A stretch of DNA of 64,000 nucleotides, from assembly GCF_041431415.1 (NCBI RefSeq), contig NZ_CP107845.1:5518001-5582000 (forward strand), read 5' to 3'. The position numbers and the translations under genes were made by a program. Below, piece after piece: positions 16,054 to 26,104 of this stretch. Every line of letters starts with the position of its first letter. Within the stretch, counting starts at the first letter, position 1. The notes beneath the pieces were generated by a model. It was given only the letters and a program-made list of their open reading frames with translations. It had not been told where the DNA came from and did no database searches. This stretch comes from Streptomyces sp. NBC_00513 (GTDB lineage: Bacteria > Actinomycetota > Actinomycetes > Streptomycetales > Streptomycetaceae).

Positions 16054-16569
16054 AGGTTCGTGTTGCGCAACCGGGTCATCGCCGCCCTCACACGGGGCAC
16101 GGTCGTCATCGAGGCGGCCCACCGAAGCGGCTCACTGGTCACCGCCCGACGGGCCCAGGCACTCGGCCGGTTCACCATGGGCACCCCCGGCCCGGCCACC
16201 AGTGGACTCTCCGCCGGCGTCCACGAACTCCTGCGCGGCGAGGCGGTGCTCGTCACCGACGCCGCGGAGGTGATCGAGCTGGTCGGCGGCATGGGGGAGC
16301 TGGCTCCCGAGCGGCGCGGGCCCGTGCTCGCCCGGGACCTGTTGGACCCGGCCGCGGCGCGGGTGCTCGAAGCCCTGCCGGCGGACCGGCCCGTGCCGGC
16401 GGAGGAGGTCGCCGTCGCCGCGGGCGTCGGCACCGATGAAGTCATCGGCAGACTGTACGAACTTCACTCTCTGGGGTTCGTCGAACGGCAGGGCGACGGC
16501 TGGCAGTTGACCATGCGGAGGTCGAGAGGAGGCGCACAAACCGACGCCACCCGGCGAGGCGGTCGTTGA
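16054..16569 (+). pseudogene. dprA: dprA, 3' half
   Basis: After the AGGT joint the DprA frame resumes with FVLRNRVIAALTRGTVVIEA, then SGSLVTARRAQALGR and a C-terminal winged-helix-like domain (RPVPAEEVAVAAGVGTDEVI then GRLYELHSLGFVER). Joined to the first half it gives about 393 residues, a normal length, with no frame shift or internal stop. It has no evident start or ribosome site of its own. Confidence 0.9.
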
Positions 16570-16778
16570 CCTGGGGCGTTCCGGTGAAAGAGTGAAGCCG
16601 ATGAGAGATGCGGTGTTCCGGTTGGCAGTCGTCGGGACCGTGCGCGAGGCGCCGGTCCGGAGCCGCCCGTGCCGGTCGGGGCGCCCCGACGGCGGCGCGG
16701 GATCCCGTACTCTTCGCGCACCGCGACACTTCCGTCACGCTACGCTCCCAACGAATCCGGCTCCGGCAAAGGCGAAGC

Positions 16779-17615
16779 ATGCCCCAGCACACCTCAGGGT
16801 CTGACCGCGCTGCGGTGCCCCCCGCTGCCCGCGGCAGCGTGCGGTCCACCGCGCCCTCGTCCCTGGAGGTGCTGTGGCGCTCGTACAAGGACTCCGGTGA
16901 CGAGCGACTGCGGGAGCAGTTGATCCTGCACTACTCGCCGCTGGTCAAGTACGTCGCGGGCCGGGTCAGCGTGGGCCTGCCGCCCAATGTGGAACAGGCC
17001 GACTTCGTCTCCTCGGGAGTCTTCGGACTGATCGACGCCATCGAGAAGTTCGACATCGAACGGGCCATCAAGTTCGAGACCTACGCCATCACCCGTATCC
17101 GCGGCGCCATGATCGACGAACTCCGGGCCCTCGACTGGATCCCGCGTTCCGTCCGGCAGAAGGCGCGGGCCGTCGAGCGGGCCTACGCCACGCTGGAGGC
17201 CCAGCTGCGGCGCACCCCGACCGAACACGAGGTCGCGGGAGAGATGGGCATCGCGGTCGAGGAACTCCACACGGTCTTCAGCCAGTTGTCCCTCGCCAAC
17301 GTGGTCGCCCTGGAGGAACTCCTGCACGTGGGCGGGGAGGGCGGCGACCGGCTCTCTCTGATGGACACCTTGGAGGACCACGCCGCGGACAACCCGGTCG
17401 CCGTCGCCGAGGACCGCGAACTGCGCAGGCTGCTGGCCAGGGCCATCAACACCCTCCCGGACCGGGAGAAGACCGTCGTGACCCTCTACTACTACGAGGG
17501 CCTCACGCTCGCGGAGATCGGCAACGTGCTGGGCGTCACCGAGAGTCGGGTCAGTCAAATCCACACCAAGTCGGTCCTCCAGCTTCGGGCGAAGCTGGCG
17601 GATGTGGGGCGCTGA
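16779..17615 (+). CDS. whiG: Sporulation sigma factor WhiG
   Basis: This 278-residue FliA-type sigma factor commits aerial hyphae to sporulation in Streptomyces. The sequence is nearly that of known WhiG: the [20 protein letters not shown] start, region 2 ([20 protein letters not shown], then [20 protein letters not shown]), region 3 ([20 protein letters not shown]) and region 4 ([20 protein letters not shown]). ATG 16779 matches the known N-terminus. The 209-base gap after dprA probably holds its promoter. Element 2 now separates it from the upstream operon, which would matter only if read-through contributed to its expression. Confidence 0.96.
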   Translation: MPQHTSGSDRAAVPPAARGSVRSTAPSSLEVLWRSYKDSGDERLREQLILHYSPLVKYVAGRVSVGLPPNVEQADFVSSGVFGLIDAIEKFDIERAIKFETYAITRIRGAMIDELRALDWIPRSVRQKARAVERAYATLEAQLRRTPTEHEVAGEMGIAVEELHTVFSQLSLANVVALEELLHVGGEGGDRLSLMDTLEDHAADNPVAVAEDRELRRLLARAINTLPDREKTVVTLYYYEGLTLAEIGNVLGVTESRVSQIHTKSVLQLRAKLADVGR

Positions 17616-17653
17616 CGGGGCCGGCCCTTGCGGGACGTCCGTAGAGTGGTCGT

Positions 17654-18235
17654 GTGCCCAGGATTCGAGCGGCCTCCGTGGCCGAGCACCGGTCGATGCA
17701 GCGCGGCGCCCTGTTGGACGCCGCGCGTTCCCTGCTGTCCGAAGGCGGTACGGAGGCGCTGACCTTCCCCGCTCTGGCGGAGCGGACCGGCCTCGCCCGG
17801 TCGTCTGTCTATGAGTACTTTCGGTCGCGCGCGGCCGTCGTCGAAGAGCTGTGCGCGGTGGACTTCCCCGTCTGGGCCGCCGAGATCGAGGCGGCCATGG
17901 CTTCCGCCGAGTCGCCGGAGGCCAAGATCGAGGCCTACGTCCGCAGCCAGCTGGGGCTCGTGGGCGACCGGCGCCACCGCGCGGTCGTCGCGATCTCGGC
18001 CAGTGAGCTGGACGCCGGCGCGCGGGAGAAGATCCGCGCCGCGCACGGCGGGCTGGTGGCGATGATCGTCGAGGCGCTCGCGGGCCTCGGGCACGCCGAA
18101 CCGCGCCTCGCGGCGATGCTGCTCCAAGGCGTCGTGGACGCGGCCGTCCGGCGGATCGAGCTGGGCGCCGCGGAGGATCCGGTCGTGATCACGGACGCCG
18201 CCGTCGCCATGGCGCTGCGGGGCGTCCGGGGCTGA
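17654..18235 (+). CDS. TetR-family regulator
   Basis: This 193-residue protein has a TetR DNA-binding domain at residues 15-60 (ALLDAARSLLSEGGTEALTF, then PALAERTGLARSSVYEYF) and a helical ligand-binding domain with no recognisable ligand. It starts at GTG 17654, 38 bases after whiG, and faces the convergent M23 gene. It is conserved at this location in Streptomyces; the target is unknown. Confidence 0.88.
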   Translation: MPRIRAASVAEHRSMQRGALLDAARSLLSEGGTEALTFPALAERTGLARSSVYEYFRSRAAVVEELCAVDFPVWAAEIEAAMASAESPEAKIEAYVRSQLGLVGDRRHRAVVAISASELDAGAREKIRAAHGGLVAMIVEALAGLGHAEPRLAAMLLQGVVDAAVRRIELGAAEDPVVITDAAVAMALRGVRG

Positions 18236-18272
18236 CCCTCGGGGCGCGCGGCCCCCGCTCACGGCCGGCGCG

Positions 18273-18734
18273 TCACGGCCCACCGGGATCGGGAAGCAGC
18301 CGGGGAGTCGGCCGGGGGAGCAGCCCCAGCGGGTTGAGGTAGGTCTCGCCTGCCAGGAGACCCCAGTGCAGGCAGGGAAGCGGACAGTGGGCGCCCTCGG
18401 TGAGGACCGCCACCACCTGCCCCGCCGCGACCTCCTCCCCCTCGACGACGAGCGGGCGGACCGGCTCGTACGTCGTGCGCAGCCCGCCCGGGAGGGTGAG
18501 CGAGAGGACGCCTCGCCCCGCCACCGGCCCGGCGTGGTGGACCCGGCCGGGACCCGGAGCCCTGATCTCCGTGCCCACCGGCGCCGCCAGGTCCACGCCC
18601 CGGTGTCCGGCGGCGTACGGGGTCGGGGGTGGGTCCCACCATCGGGCCACGATCAGCGGGGGCGGCAGCGGGCGCACTCCCGGGGTGAAGGCCTGGGACA
18701 GCGCGAGCAGCAGTGTGAACAGCAGTGTCGTCAT
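18273..18734 (-). CDS. Secreted M23-family (LytM-like) peptidase domain protein
   Basis: This 153-residue protein has a signal peptide ([16 protein letters not shown]) and an M23 core: [20 protein letters not shown] carries the HxGxD-type His and Asp, and [14 protein letters not shown] carries the HxG(x) motif with the second His. Such proteins cut peptidoglycan cross-links or act as LytM-type activators. Start ATG 18734 is chosen because it begins the signal peptide; the frame is open further upstream. A lone gene, it is transcribed away from rpsB. Confidence 0.85.
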   Translation of the reverse strand: MTTLLFTLLLALSQAFTPGVRPLPPPLIVARWWDPPPTPYAAGHRGVDLAAPVGTEIRAPGPGRVHHAGPVAGRGVLSLTLPGGLRTTYEPVRPLVVEGEEVAAGQVVAVLTEGAHCPLPCLHWGLLAGETYLNPLGLLPRPTPRLLPDPGGP

Positions 18735-18984
18735 ACGGGCCAGCGTGCCGGGCGGCGTCGGACCTTGCCGGAGCCTGTGGACGGCCGGGTCGGTGTGGAC
18801 AAACGCGTCACCCGGCATACCGCCGGGTCCCGTACACTTCTTGTGGCGATCCGGGTCACCGGGTCGACTTCGCACGCCCCAGCACCGGCCGGTCAGGCCA
18901 CGTGAAAGCGTCTCTCGGTCCCCTCTCAGGGGGCAGGGCGCGGCGGGGCGTCAGGAACCAAACCGAGAAAACAAGGAGATGGCC

Positions 18985-19923
18985 ATGGCCGTCGTAACGA
19001 TGCGGGAGCTGCTGGAAAGCGGCGTCCACTTCGGTCACCAGACCCGCCGCTGGAACCCGAAGATGAAGCGCTTCATCTTCACGGAGCGCAACGGCATCTA
19101 CATCATCGACCTGCTCCAGTCGCTGTCGTACATCGACCGCGCCTACGAGTTCGTGAAGGAGACCGTCGCGCACGGTGGCTCCATCATGTTCGTCGGTACC
19201 AAGAAGCAGGCTCAGGAAGCCATCGCCGAGCAGGCGACGCGCGTCGGCATGCCGTACGTCAACCAGCGGTGGCTGGGTGGCATGCTCACCAACTTCTCGA
19301 CCGTCTACAAGCGCCTTCAGCGTCTGAAGGAGCTTGAGGCGATCGACTTCGAGGACGTCGCCGCCTCGGGTCTCACCAAGAAGGAGCTCCTGGTCCTCTC
19401 TCGCGAGAAGATCAAGCTGGAGAAGACCCTCGGTGGTATCCGCGAGATGTCGAAGGTTCCCAGCGCCGTCTGGATCGTCGACACCAAGAAGGAGCACATC
19501 GCCGTCGGTGAGGCGCGCAAGCTCCACATCCCGGTCGTCGCGATCCTCGACACCAACTGCGACCCCGACGAGGTCGACTACAAGATCCCGGGCAACGACG
19601 ACGCGATCCGCTCCGTCACCCTGCTCACCCGCGTGATCGCCGACGCCGTCGCCGAGGGCCTCATCGCCCGCTCCGGCGCTGCGACCGGCGACTCGAAGCC
19701 GGGCGAGAAGGCCGCCGCCGAGCCGCTCGCCGAGTGGGAGCGCGACCTCCTCGAGGGCGAGAAGAAGGCTGACGACGCCGAGGCCGCTCCGGCCGAGGCC
19801 GCTGCCGAGGCCCCCGCCGCCGAGGCCGTCGAGGCTCCGGCTGCCGAGGCCCCGGCCGCGGACGCCGAGGCTCCGGCCGCCGAGGCTGTCGAGGCTCCGG
19901 CCGCCGACGCCGAGCAGGCCTGA
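18985..19923 (+). CDS. rpsB: 30S ribosomal protein S2
   Basis: This 312-residue small-subunit protein begins [26 protein letters not shown] (18973-18978) sets the start at ATG 18985 rather than 18979. After about residue 265 there is a low-complexity tail built from Ala, Glu and Pro repeats, usual in Streptomyces S2. The 250-base leader may carry the S2 autoregulatory structure, but I cannot confirm it. It forms the translation operon with tsf. Confidence 0.97.
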   Translation: MAVVTMRELLESGVHFGHQTRRWNPKMKRFIFTERNGIYIIDLLQSLSYIDRAYEFVKETVAHGGSIMFVGTKKQAQEAIAEQATRVGMPYVNQRWLGGMLTNFSTVYKRLQRLKELEAIDFEDVAASGLTKKELLVLSREKIKLEKTLGGIREMSKVPSAVWIVDTKKEHIAVGEARKLHIPVVAILDTNCDPDEVDYKIPGNDDAIRSVTLLTRVIADAVAEGLIARSGAATGDSKPGEKAAAEPLAEWERDLLEGEKKADDAEAAPAEAAAEAPAAEAVEAPAAEAPAADAEAPAAEAVEAPAADAEQA

Positions 19924-19935
19924 CCCACTGAGAGC

Positions 19936-20018
19936 GCCCGGCGTTCACGCGCCGGGCACTCGCAGCACGGACGATGACGGCGGGGGAGCCGCGCCACAAG
20001 CGCGACTCCTCCGCCGTT
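19936..20018 (+). terminator. Double hairpin between rpsB and tsf
   Basis: GCCCGGCG and CGCCGGGC (19936-19957, six-base loop) are followed by a longer hairpin (19976-20018, 19-base arms with three non-Watson-Crick positions, CACAA loop). There is no T-tract. They probably attenuate transcription or stabilise the rpsB message so that S2 and EF-Ts are made in different amounts. Confidence 0.6.
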
Positions 20019-20058
20019 CACCCGTAGATCTACGACTTCGAGAGAGAATCACAGACTC

Positions 20059-20895
20059 ATGGCGAACTACACCGCCGCTGACGTCAAGAAGCTCCGCGAG
20101 CTCACCGGCGTCGGCATGATGGACTGCAAGAACGCACTGGTCGAGTCCGACGGCGACGTCGACAAGGCCATCGAGGCGCTCCGCATCAAGGGTCAGAAGG
20201 GCGTCGCCAAGCGCGAGGGCCGTTCTGCCGAGAACGGTGCCGTCGCCTCCCTGATCGCCGACGACAACACCTCCGGTGTCCTCGTCGAGCTGAAGTGCGA
20301 GACGGACTTCGTCGCCAAGGGCGACAAGTTCCAGGCCGTCACCAACGAGCTGGCCGCCCACATCGCCGCGACGTCCCCGGCCGACCTCGAGGCGCTGCTC
20401 GCGTCCGAGATCGCTCCCGGCAAGACCGTCCAGGCGTTCGTGGACGAGGCCAACGCCAACCTCGGCGAGAAGATCGTCCTGGACCGCTTCGCGCAGTTCA
20501 CCGGCGGTTACGTCTCGGCGTACATGCACCGCACGATGCCCGACCTGCCGTTCCAGATCGGCGTCCTGGTCGAGCTCGACAAGGAGAACGCCGAGGTCGC
20601 TCGCGGCGTCGCGCAGCACATCGCCGCGTTCGCCCCGCAGTACCTCGCCAAGGAAGACGTTCCGGCCGAGAAGGTCGAGTCCGAGCGTCGCGTCGCCGAG
20701 GAGATCACCCGCGCGGAGGGCAAGCCCGAGGCTGCCATCGCCAAGATCGTCGAGGGTCGCGTCAACGGCTTCTTCAAGGAAGCCACCCTGCTCGGCCAGC
20801 CGTACGCGCTGGACAACAAGAAGTCCGTCCAGAAGGTTCTGGACGAGGCCGGTGTCACCCTGGTGCGCTTCAGCCGCATCAAGGTCGGCATCTGA
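20059..20895 (+). CDS. tsf: Elongation factor Ts
   Basis: This 278-residue guanine nucleotide exchange factor recycles EF-Tu. The N-terminal UBA-like domain and signature VKKLRELTGVGMMDCKNALV are clear, and the GDVDKAIEALRIKGQKGV block follows. A core domain continues to the stop. The length is standard for Streptomyces. It lies directly after rpsB, as in nearly all bacteria. Confidence 0.97.
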   Translation: MANYTAADVKKLRELTGVGMMDCKNALVESDGDVDKAIEALRIKGQKGVAKREGRSAENGAVASLIADDNTSGVLVELKCETDFVAKGDKFQAVTNELAAHIAATSPADLEALLASEIAPGKTVQAFVDEANANLGEKIVLDRFAQFTGGYVSAYMHRTMPDLPFQIGVLVELDKENAEVARGVAQHIAAFAPQYLAKEDVPAEKVESERRVAEEITRAEGKPEAAIAKIVEGRVNGFFKEATLLGQPYALDNKKSVQKVLDEAGVTLVRFSRIKVGI

Positions 20896-20984
20896 GTCCG
20901 TCCGTACGCGACGGACACCGGACCCCGGTAGGGTCTGAAGCAGTCGTCCACGCTTGCGCAGGACGACCGCAGATCTGACGAGGA

Positions 20985-21034
20985 GGCCATTGCCGTAGAG
21001 GGAACCGCGAGGACCCACCGGCAATGGCCTTCTT
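20985..21034 (+). terminator. Hairpin between tsf and pyrH
   Basis: GGCCATTGCCG (20985-20995) and CGGCAATGGCC (21019-21029) are perfect 11-base arms around a 23-base loop, followed by TTCTTCG. This is a probable terminator for rpsB-tsf with pyrH expressed from a separate promoter or by read-through. Confidence 0.65.
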
Positions 21035-21057
21035 CGTATGTGCACGAGGAGATCTCC

Positions 21058-21837
21058 ATGAATCAGGGCGTGGACACCCACACCGCTTCCGACGACAAGA
21101 GCGACCACGAGAAGAAGGGCCGGCGCTTCATGCTGAAGCTGTCGGGTGAAGCCTTCTCCGGCGGCGGCGGACTGGGCGTCGACCCTGACGTCGTGCACGC
21201 CATCGCCCGCGAGATCGCGGCCGTTGTCCGAGACGGCGCGGAGATCGCGATTGTCATCGGCGGCGGCAACTTCTTCCGCGGCGCCGAGCTGCAGCAGCGT
21301 GGCATGGACCGTGCGCGGTCCGACTACATGGGCATGCTCGGCACCGTCATGAACTGCCTCGCCCTCCAGGACTTCCTGGAGAAGGAAGGCATCGACAGCC
21401 GCGTCCAGACCGCCATCACCATGGGCCAGGTCGCGGAGCCGTACATCCCGCTGCGTGCCGTGAGGCACCTGGAGAAGGGGCGCGTCGTCATCTTCGGCGC
21501 CGGCATGGGCATGCCGTACTTCTCCACCGACACCACGGCGGCCCAGCGCGCCCTGGAGATCGACGCCGAAGCCCTGCTCATGGGCAAGAACGGTGTCGAC
21601 GGGGTCTACGACTCCGACCCGAAGGCCAACCCGGACGCGGTGAAGTTCGACGCGCTGGAGTACAGCGAGGTGCTGTCCCGGGACCTCAAGGTCGCCGACG
21701 CCACTGCCATCACGCTCTGCCGCGACAACAAGCTGCCGATCCTGGTCTTCGAACTGCTCGCCGAGGGCAATATCGCCCGCGCCGTCAAGGGTGAGAAGAT
21801 CGGCACGCTCGTGAGCGACCAGGGCACCCGGGCCTGA
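21058..21837 (+). CDS. pyrH: Uridylate kinase
   Basis: This 259-residue UMP kinase phosphorylates UMP to UDP in pyrimidine synthesis. Family blocks include [51 protein letters not shown] and [17 protein letters not shown] 21058 follows GAGGAGAT; an N-terminal acidic extension of about 25 residues precedes the core, as in other Streptomyces. It is followed by frr. Confidence 0.96.
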   Translation: MNQGVDTHTASDDKSDHEKKGRRFMLKLSGEAFSGGGGLGVDPDVVHAIAREIAAVVRDGAEIAIVIGGGNFFRGAELQQRGMDRARSDYMGMLGTVMNCLALQDFLEKEGIDSRVQTAITMGQVAEPYIPLRAVRHLEKGRVVIFGAGMGMPYFSTDTTAAQRALEIDAEALLMGKNGVDGVYDSDPKANPDAVKFDALEYSEVLSRDLKVADATAITLCRDNKLPILVFELLAEGNIARAVKGEKIGTLVSDQGTRA

Positions 21838-21922
21838 CCTCCGCATCGCCGGTCCACGCACGCCGCGGACCGGCCCGCCCCGCCCGCCTGAACCATCCAT
21901 ATCTGACATGCAGGAGCACGTG

Positions 21923-22480
21923 GTGATCGAAGAAATCCTCCTCGAGGCCGAGGAGAAGATGGAGAAGGCCGTCGTCGTCGCCAAGGAAGACTTCGCCGCG
22001 ATTCGCACGGGACGTGCGCACCCGGCGATGTTCAACAAGATCGTGGCGGAGTACTACGGCGCCATCACGCCCATCAACCAGCTCGCCTCCTTCGCCGTGC
22101 CCGAGCCGCGCATGGCGGTCGTGACGCCCTTCGACGCGTCCGCGCTGCGCAACATCGAGCAGGCCATCCGCGACTCGGACCTCGGGGTCAACCCGAGCAA
22201 CGACGGCCGCATCATCCGGGTGACCTTCCCCGAGCTGACGCAGGAGCGCCGCAAGGAGTACGTCAAGGTCGCGCGCACCAAGGCCGAGGACTCCAAGGTC
22301 TCCATCCGCGCCGTCCGCCGCAAGGCCAAGGACGCCCTCGACAAGCTCGTCAAGGACAAGGAAGCCGGCGAGGACGAGGTGCGTCGCGCCGAGAAGGAGC
22401 TCGACGACACCACCGCGAAGTACGTCGCGCAGGTGGACGAGCTGCTGAAGCACAAGGAAGCCGAGCTCCTCGAAGTCTGA
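21923..22480 (+). CDS. frr: Ribosome recycling factor
   Basis: This 185-residue protein splits post-termination ribosomes with EF-G. The sequence ([58 protein letters not shown]) is almost invariant across Streptomyces. GTG 21923 gives the usual 185 residues; GTG 21920 or ATG 21908 would only add residues. The stop overlaps the cdsA ATG. Confidence 0.96.
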   Translation: MIEEILLEAEEKMEKAVVVAKEDFAAIRTGRAHPAMFNKIVAEYYGAITPINQLASFAVPEPRMAVVTPFDASALRNIEQAIRDSDLGVNPSNDGRIIRVTFPELTQERRKEYVKVARTKAEDSKVSIRAVRRKAKDALDKLVKDKEAGEDEVRRAEKELDDTTAKYVAQVDELLKHKEAELLEV

Positions 22481-23556
22481 TGAACGACTCTTCCTGGCAG
22501 CCGGAGCCGGTTCCGGCGGGTCCCGCATACGATGCGCAGGCGGGCCCGCAGACTCGGCCCATGCCCATCGTGCCCGATGCCGCCGGCCGTGACTTCGACG
22601 ACCGGGAAGCACGCGATCGGGGGGCCGCCGCCGCAGGCGGCCCCCTCTTCCGCGACGAGACGCCGCCGCAGGAGCCCATGCCCAGCCCCCCGCCTCCGCC
22701 CTCGCAGGCACCGCAGGACCCCTCGCCCCCACCGCCGAAGAAGCGTGCGGGGCGGGATCTGCGTGCCGCCATAGGGGTCGGCGTCGGCCTCGGTGCGGTG
22801 ATCTTCGCTTCCCTCTTCATCGTCAAGGCGGTCTTCGTCGGCGTCGTCGTCGTCGCGGTCGTCGTGGGGCTGTGGGAGCTCACCTCCCGGCTCCAGGAGA
22901 AGAAGGGCATCAAGGCGCCGCTCGTCCCGCTCGCGGTCGGTGGCGCCGCCATGATCATCGCGGGGTACGTCCGGGGGGCCGAGGGAGCCTGGGTCGCCAT
23001 GGCCCTGACCGCCCTCGCGGTCCTGGTCTGGCGGATGACCGAGCCGCCCGAGGACTACCTCAAGGACGTCACGGCGGGTGTCTTCGCCGCGTTCTACGTA
23101 CCTTTCCTGGCGACCTTCGTCACGATGCTGCTCGCCGCCGACGACGGTCCGCAGCGGGTGGTGACGTTCCTGGTCCTGACCGTGGTCAGTGACACCGGGG
23201 CCTACGCGGTGGGCTGGCGCTTCGGCAAGACCAAGCTCGCGCCGCGCATCAGCCCCGGCAAGACCCGCGAGGGGCTGTTCGGGGCGGTGGCCTTCGCGAT
23301 GGCGGCCGGCGCGCTGTGCATGGAGTTCCTGGTCGACGGCGGGATCTGGTGGCAGGGCCTGCTGCTGGGGCTGGCCGTCGCGGTCAGTGCCACGCTGGGC
23401 GACCTCGGCGAGTCGATGATCAAGCGGGACCTGGGCATCAAGGACATGGGGACCCTGCTTCCCGGTCACGGCGGGATCATGGACCGGCTCGACTCGCTGC
23501 TGCCGACCGCTCCGGTGGTGTGGCTGCTGCTGGCCGCTTTCGTCGGCACCGGCTGA
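22480..23556 (+). CDS. cdsA: Phosphatidate cytidylyltransferase
   Basis: This 358-residue integral membrane enzyme makes CDP-diacylglycerol from CTP and phosphatidate. The first 85 residues are a Pro-rich cytoplasmic extension. Several membrane segments follow, and near the end is the CDP-DAG synthase signature SATLGDLGESMIKRDLGIKD followed by PGHGGIMDRLDS. The start overlaps frr by the ATGA arrangement. A hairpin follows it. Confidence 0.95.
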   Translation: MNDSSWQPEPVPAGPAYDAQAGPQTRPMPIVPDAAGRDFDDREARDRGAAAAGGPLFRDETPPQEPMPSPPPPPSQAPQDPSPPPPKKRAGRDLRAAIGVGVGLGAVIFASLFIVKAVFVGVVVVAVVVGLWELTSRLQEKKGIKAPLVPLAVGGAAMIIAGYVRGAEGAWVAMALTALAVLVWRMTEPPEDYLKDVTAGVFAAFYVPFLATFVTMLLAADDGPQRVVTFLVLTVVSDTGAYAVGWRFGKTKLAPRISPGKTREGLFGAVAFAMAAGALCMEFLVDGGIWWQGLLLGLAVAVSATLGDLGESMIKRDLGIKDMGTLLPGHGGIMDRLDSLLPTAPVVWLLLAAFVGTG

Positions 23557-23577
23557 CACCGGCCTCCGGTTACTCTT

Positions 23578-23609
23578 GAAAGGCGTGCTGCTTCTGCGGC
23601 GCGCCTTTC
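23578..23609 (+). terminator. Hairpin between cdsA and rlmN
   Basis: GAAAGGCGTGC and GCGCGCCTTTC form an 11-base stem with one wobble, followed by GTCTT. It lies 22 bases after cdsA and 22 bases before rlmN, so it may act as terminator or attenuator. Confidence 0.65.
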
Positions 23610-23630
23610 GTCTTACGAGGAGTACCTGCC

Positions 23631-24743
23631 ATGGCCCGCCCTGTTCCGGGAGAGCTCACTTTCGTCGCCCCTCGCGGGGTGAAGAAGCCGCCCCGGCACC
23701 TCGCCGACATGACCCCGGCCGAGCGCCGCGAGGCGGTCGCCGCGATCGGTGAGAAGCCGTTCCGGGCCAAGCAGCTCTCCCAGCACTACTTCGCGCGGTA
23801 CGCGCACGACCCGGCGGAGTGGACGGACATCCCGGCCGCCTCGCGGGAGAAGCTTCAGCAGGAGCTGCTGCCGGACCTGATGAACGTCTTGCGGCACATC
23901 TCGTGCGATGACGACACCACGCGCAAGACCCTGTGGAAGCTGCACGACGGCACGCTCGTCGAGTCCGTGCTGATGCGCTACCCGGACCGGGTCACCATGT
24001 GCATCTCCTCGCAGGCGGGCTGCGGGATGAACTGCCCGTTCTGCGCCACCGGCCAGGCGGGACTGGACCGCAACCTGTCCACCGCCGAGATCGTGCACCA
24101 GATCGTGGACGGCATGCGCGCGCTGCGCGACGGCGAGGTCCCCGGCGGGCCGGCCCGGCTGTCCAACATCGTCTTCATGGGCATGGGCGAGCCGCTGGCC
24201 AACTACAACCGGGTCGTCGGCGCCATCCGCCGGCTGACCGACCCGGAGCCCGACGGTCTGGGGCTGTCCCAGCGCGGCATCACCGTCTCCACCGTCGGTC
24301 TGGTCCCGGCCATGCTGCGCTTCGCCGACGAGGGCTTCAAGTGCCGTCTCGCCGTGTCGCTGCACGCTCCGGACGACGAGCTGCGCGACACCCTCGTCCC
24401 CGTGAACACCCGCTGGAACGTCCGCGAGGTGCTGGGCGCGGCGTGGGAGTACGCGGAGAAGTCCGGCCGTCGCATCTCCATCGAGTACGCCCTGATCCGC
24501 GACATCAACGACCAGGCCTGGCGTGGTGACCTGCTCGGCAAGCTCCTCAAGGGCAAGCGCGTACACGTCAACCTGATCCCGCTGAACCCGACGCCCGGCT
24601 CGAAGTGGACGGCCTCGCGTCCCGAGGACGAGAAGGCCTTCGTGGAGGCCATCGCCCGCCACGGCGTGCCGGTGACCGTACGGGACACCCGCGGTCAGGA
24701 GATCGACGGCGCGTGCGGCCAGCTGGCCGCCTCGGAGCGCTAG
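23631..24743 (+). CDS. rlmN: 23S rRNA (adenine2503-C2)/tRNA methyltransferase RlmN
   Basis: This 370-residue radical SAM enzyme methylates A2503 of 23S rRNA and A37 of some tRNAs. The iron-sulfur motif CGMNCPFC, the [15 protein letters not shown] block, and the late conserved Cys in [12 protein letters not shown] that carries the methyl intermediate are present. The start follows GAGGAG. Length and order are typical. Confidence 0.94.
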   Translation: MARPVPGELTFVAPRGVKKPPRHLADMTPAERREAVAAIGEKPFRAKQLSQHYFARYAHDPAEWTDIPAASREKLQQELLPDLMNVLRHISCDDDTTRKTLWKLHDGTLVESVLMRYPDRVTMCISSQAGCGMNCPFCATGQAGLDRNLSTAEIVHQIVDGMRALRDGEVPGGPARLSNIVFMGMGEPLANYNRVVGAIRRLTDPEPDGLGLSQRGITVSTVGLVPAMLRFADEGFKCRLAVSLHAPDDELRDTLVPVNTRWNVREVLGAAWEYAEKSGRRISIEYALIRDINDQAWRGDLLGKLLKGKRVHVNLIPLNPTPGSKWTASRPEDEKAFVEAIARHGVPVTVRDTRGQEIDGACGQLAASER

Positions 24744-24810
24744 GTTCCGTTTCCGGTCGGTCACATTCGGCCACCGGGGTACTCTGTGGCCGAACAAATT
24801 TCATATTCCG

Positions 24811-24897
24811 ACAGGGGAGCGCCACAGCGCTGAGAGTGCGGTAACCGTCACCGCAGACCCTCTGAACCTCGCCCCGGTCATTCGGGGTAGGAAGTTC
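24811..24897 (+). promoter_or_regulatory. TPP riboswitch (thi box)
   Basis: The leader contains the classic thi-box parts in order: ACAGGGGAGC, GCGCTGAGAGTGCGG, CCGCAGACCCTCTGAACCT and GGGTAGGAAG. These form the two-arm thiamine pyrophosphate receptor. It lies about 100 bases before the thiB start, so thiamine pyrophosphate should lower expression of the importer, probably by hiding the ribosome site AGGAGG. Confidence 0.93.
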
Positions 24898-24995
24898 GGT
24901 CACCACTCAAGCTGTTGCGCCCTGCCCGGCGTCCGCTCCACAGAGCGCCGGGCAGGGCCGCGTCTTCTCCTGGACATCCCAGGAGGAATTCACCA

Positions 24996-26099
24996 GTGAG
25001 CACCACCAGGAAGTACGCGGGCCTCGCGCTCGTGGCCGCGCTCGGCGTCGCCGGCCTCAGCGCCTGCGGCGACGGCGGGACCAAGGACAAGCCGGCGGCG
25101 GGCGCGAGCGACGCCCCGAAGTCCAAGACCGTCACGCTCGTCTCCCACGACTCCTTCAACGTCAGCGACGCGGTCCTCAAGGAGTTCGAGCAGCAGAGCG
25201 GCTACACGGTCAAGAAGCTGAAGTCCGGGGACGCCGGCGCCGCCCTGAACCAGGAGATCCTCACGAAGGGCTCCCCGCGCGGCGACGTCTTCTTCGGCGT
25301 GGACAACACCCTCCTGTCGCGGGCCCTCGACAACGGCATCTTCACCCCGTACGAGGCCAAGGGCCTGGCCGAGGTCAAGCCCGAGTTCATGCTCGACAAG
25401 GAGCACCGGGTCACCCCGATCGACTCCGGTGACATCTGCGTCAACTACGACAAGAAGTACTTCGCCGACAAGAAGATCGCCCCGCCGCAGACGCTGGACG
25501 ACCTGATCAAGCCGGAGTACAAGGACCTGCTGGTCACCGAGAACGCCGCGACCTCCTCGCCCGGTCTCGGATTCCTGCTCGCCTCCGTCGGCAAGTACGG
25601 CGAGGACGGCTGGAAGGACTACTGGACCAAGCTGAAGGCCAACGGCGTCGAGGTCGTCGACGGCTGGGAGCAGGCCTACAACGAGCGGTTCTCCGGCTCG
25701 GCCGGCGGCAAGAAGGCCAAGGGCGACCGCCCGCTGGTCGTCTCGTACGCCTCCAGCCCGCCGGTCGAGGTGCTGTACGGCGAGCCGAAGCCGGCCGAGG
25801 CTCCGACCGGTGTCTCCACCGGCACCTGCTTCCGCCAGATCGAGTTCGCGGGTCTGCTGAAGGGCGCGAAGAACGAGGAGGGGGGCAAGGCCCTCCTTGA
25901 CTTCCTGATCAGCAAGAAGTTCCAGGAAGACATGCCCCTGAACATGTTCGTGAACCCGGTCGTCAAGAACGCGGCGCTGCCGGAGCTCTTCACGAAGCAC
26001 GGTGTGGTGATCGAGAAGCCGGAGAACGTCGCGCCGGAGACCATCGCCAAGAACCGTGAGCAGTGGGTCAAGGCATGGTCCTCGCTCGCCGTGAAGTAG
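24996..26099 (+). CDS. thiB: Thiamine ABC importer substrate-binding lipoprotein
   Basis: This 367-residue extracellular binding protein has a lipoprotein signal (lipobox LSAC, Cys at about 26) and a periplasmic-binding-type fold with VTLVSHDSFNVSD at the start of the mature protein, resembling ThiB/TbpA. The GTG start follows AGGAGG. The riboswitch upstream supports thiamine, or a precursor, as ligand. Operon with the permease and ATPase. Confidence 0.9.
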   Translation: MSTTRKYAGLALVAALGVAGLSACGDGGTKDKPAAGASDAPKSKTVTLVSHDSFNVSDAVLKEFEQQSGYTVKKLKSGDAGAALNQEILTKGSPRGDVFFGVDNTLLSRALDNGIFTPYEAKGLAEVKPEFMLDKEHRVTPIDSGDICVNYDKKYFADKKIAPPQTLDDLIKPEYKDLLVTENAATSSPGLGFLLASVGKYGEDGWKDYWTKLKANGVEVVDGWEQAYNERFSGSAGGKKAKGDRPLVVSYASSPPVEVLYGEPKPAEAPTGVSTGTCFRQIEFAGLLKGAKNEEGGKALLDFLISKKFQEDMPLNMFVNPVVKNAALPELFTKHGVVIEKPENVAPETIAKNREQWVKAWSSLAVK

Positions 26100-26104
26100 G
26101 ACGG

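Larger units (their letters stand above)
10527..16057 (+). mobile_element. Element 2: two-recombinase (Tn554-like) element splitting dprA
   Basis: The dprA frame stops at AGGT (10523-10526) and resumes after AGGT (16054-16057). The four bases are common to both joints, so the unit is 5,531 bp with a four-base ambiguity. CTGCACCA at 10534-10541 and its reverse complement TGGTGCAG at 16043-16050 form short terminal inverted repeats just inside the joints. Contents are two intact tyrosine recombinases, a hairpin-rich spacer, a small membrane protein and an ECF-type sigma factor. The overlapping recombinase pair resembles TnpA/TnpB of Tn554. No convincing TnpC is visible. Confidence 0.87.
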
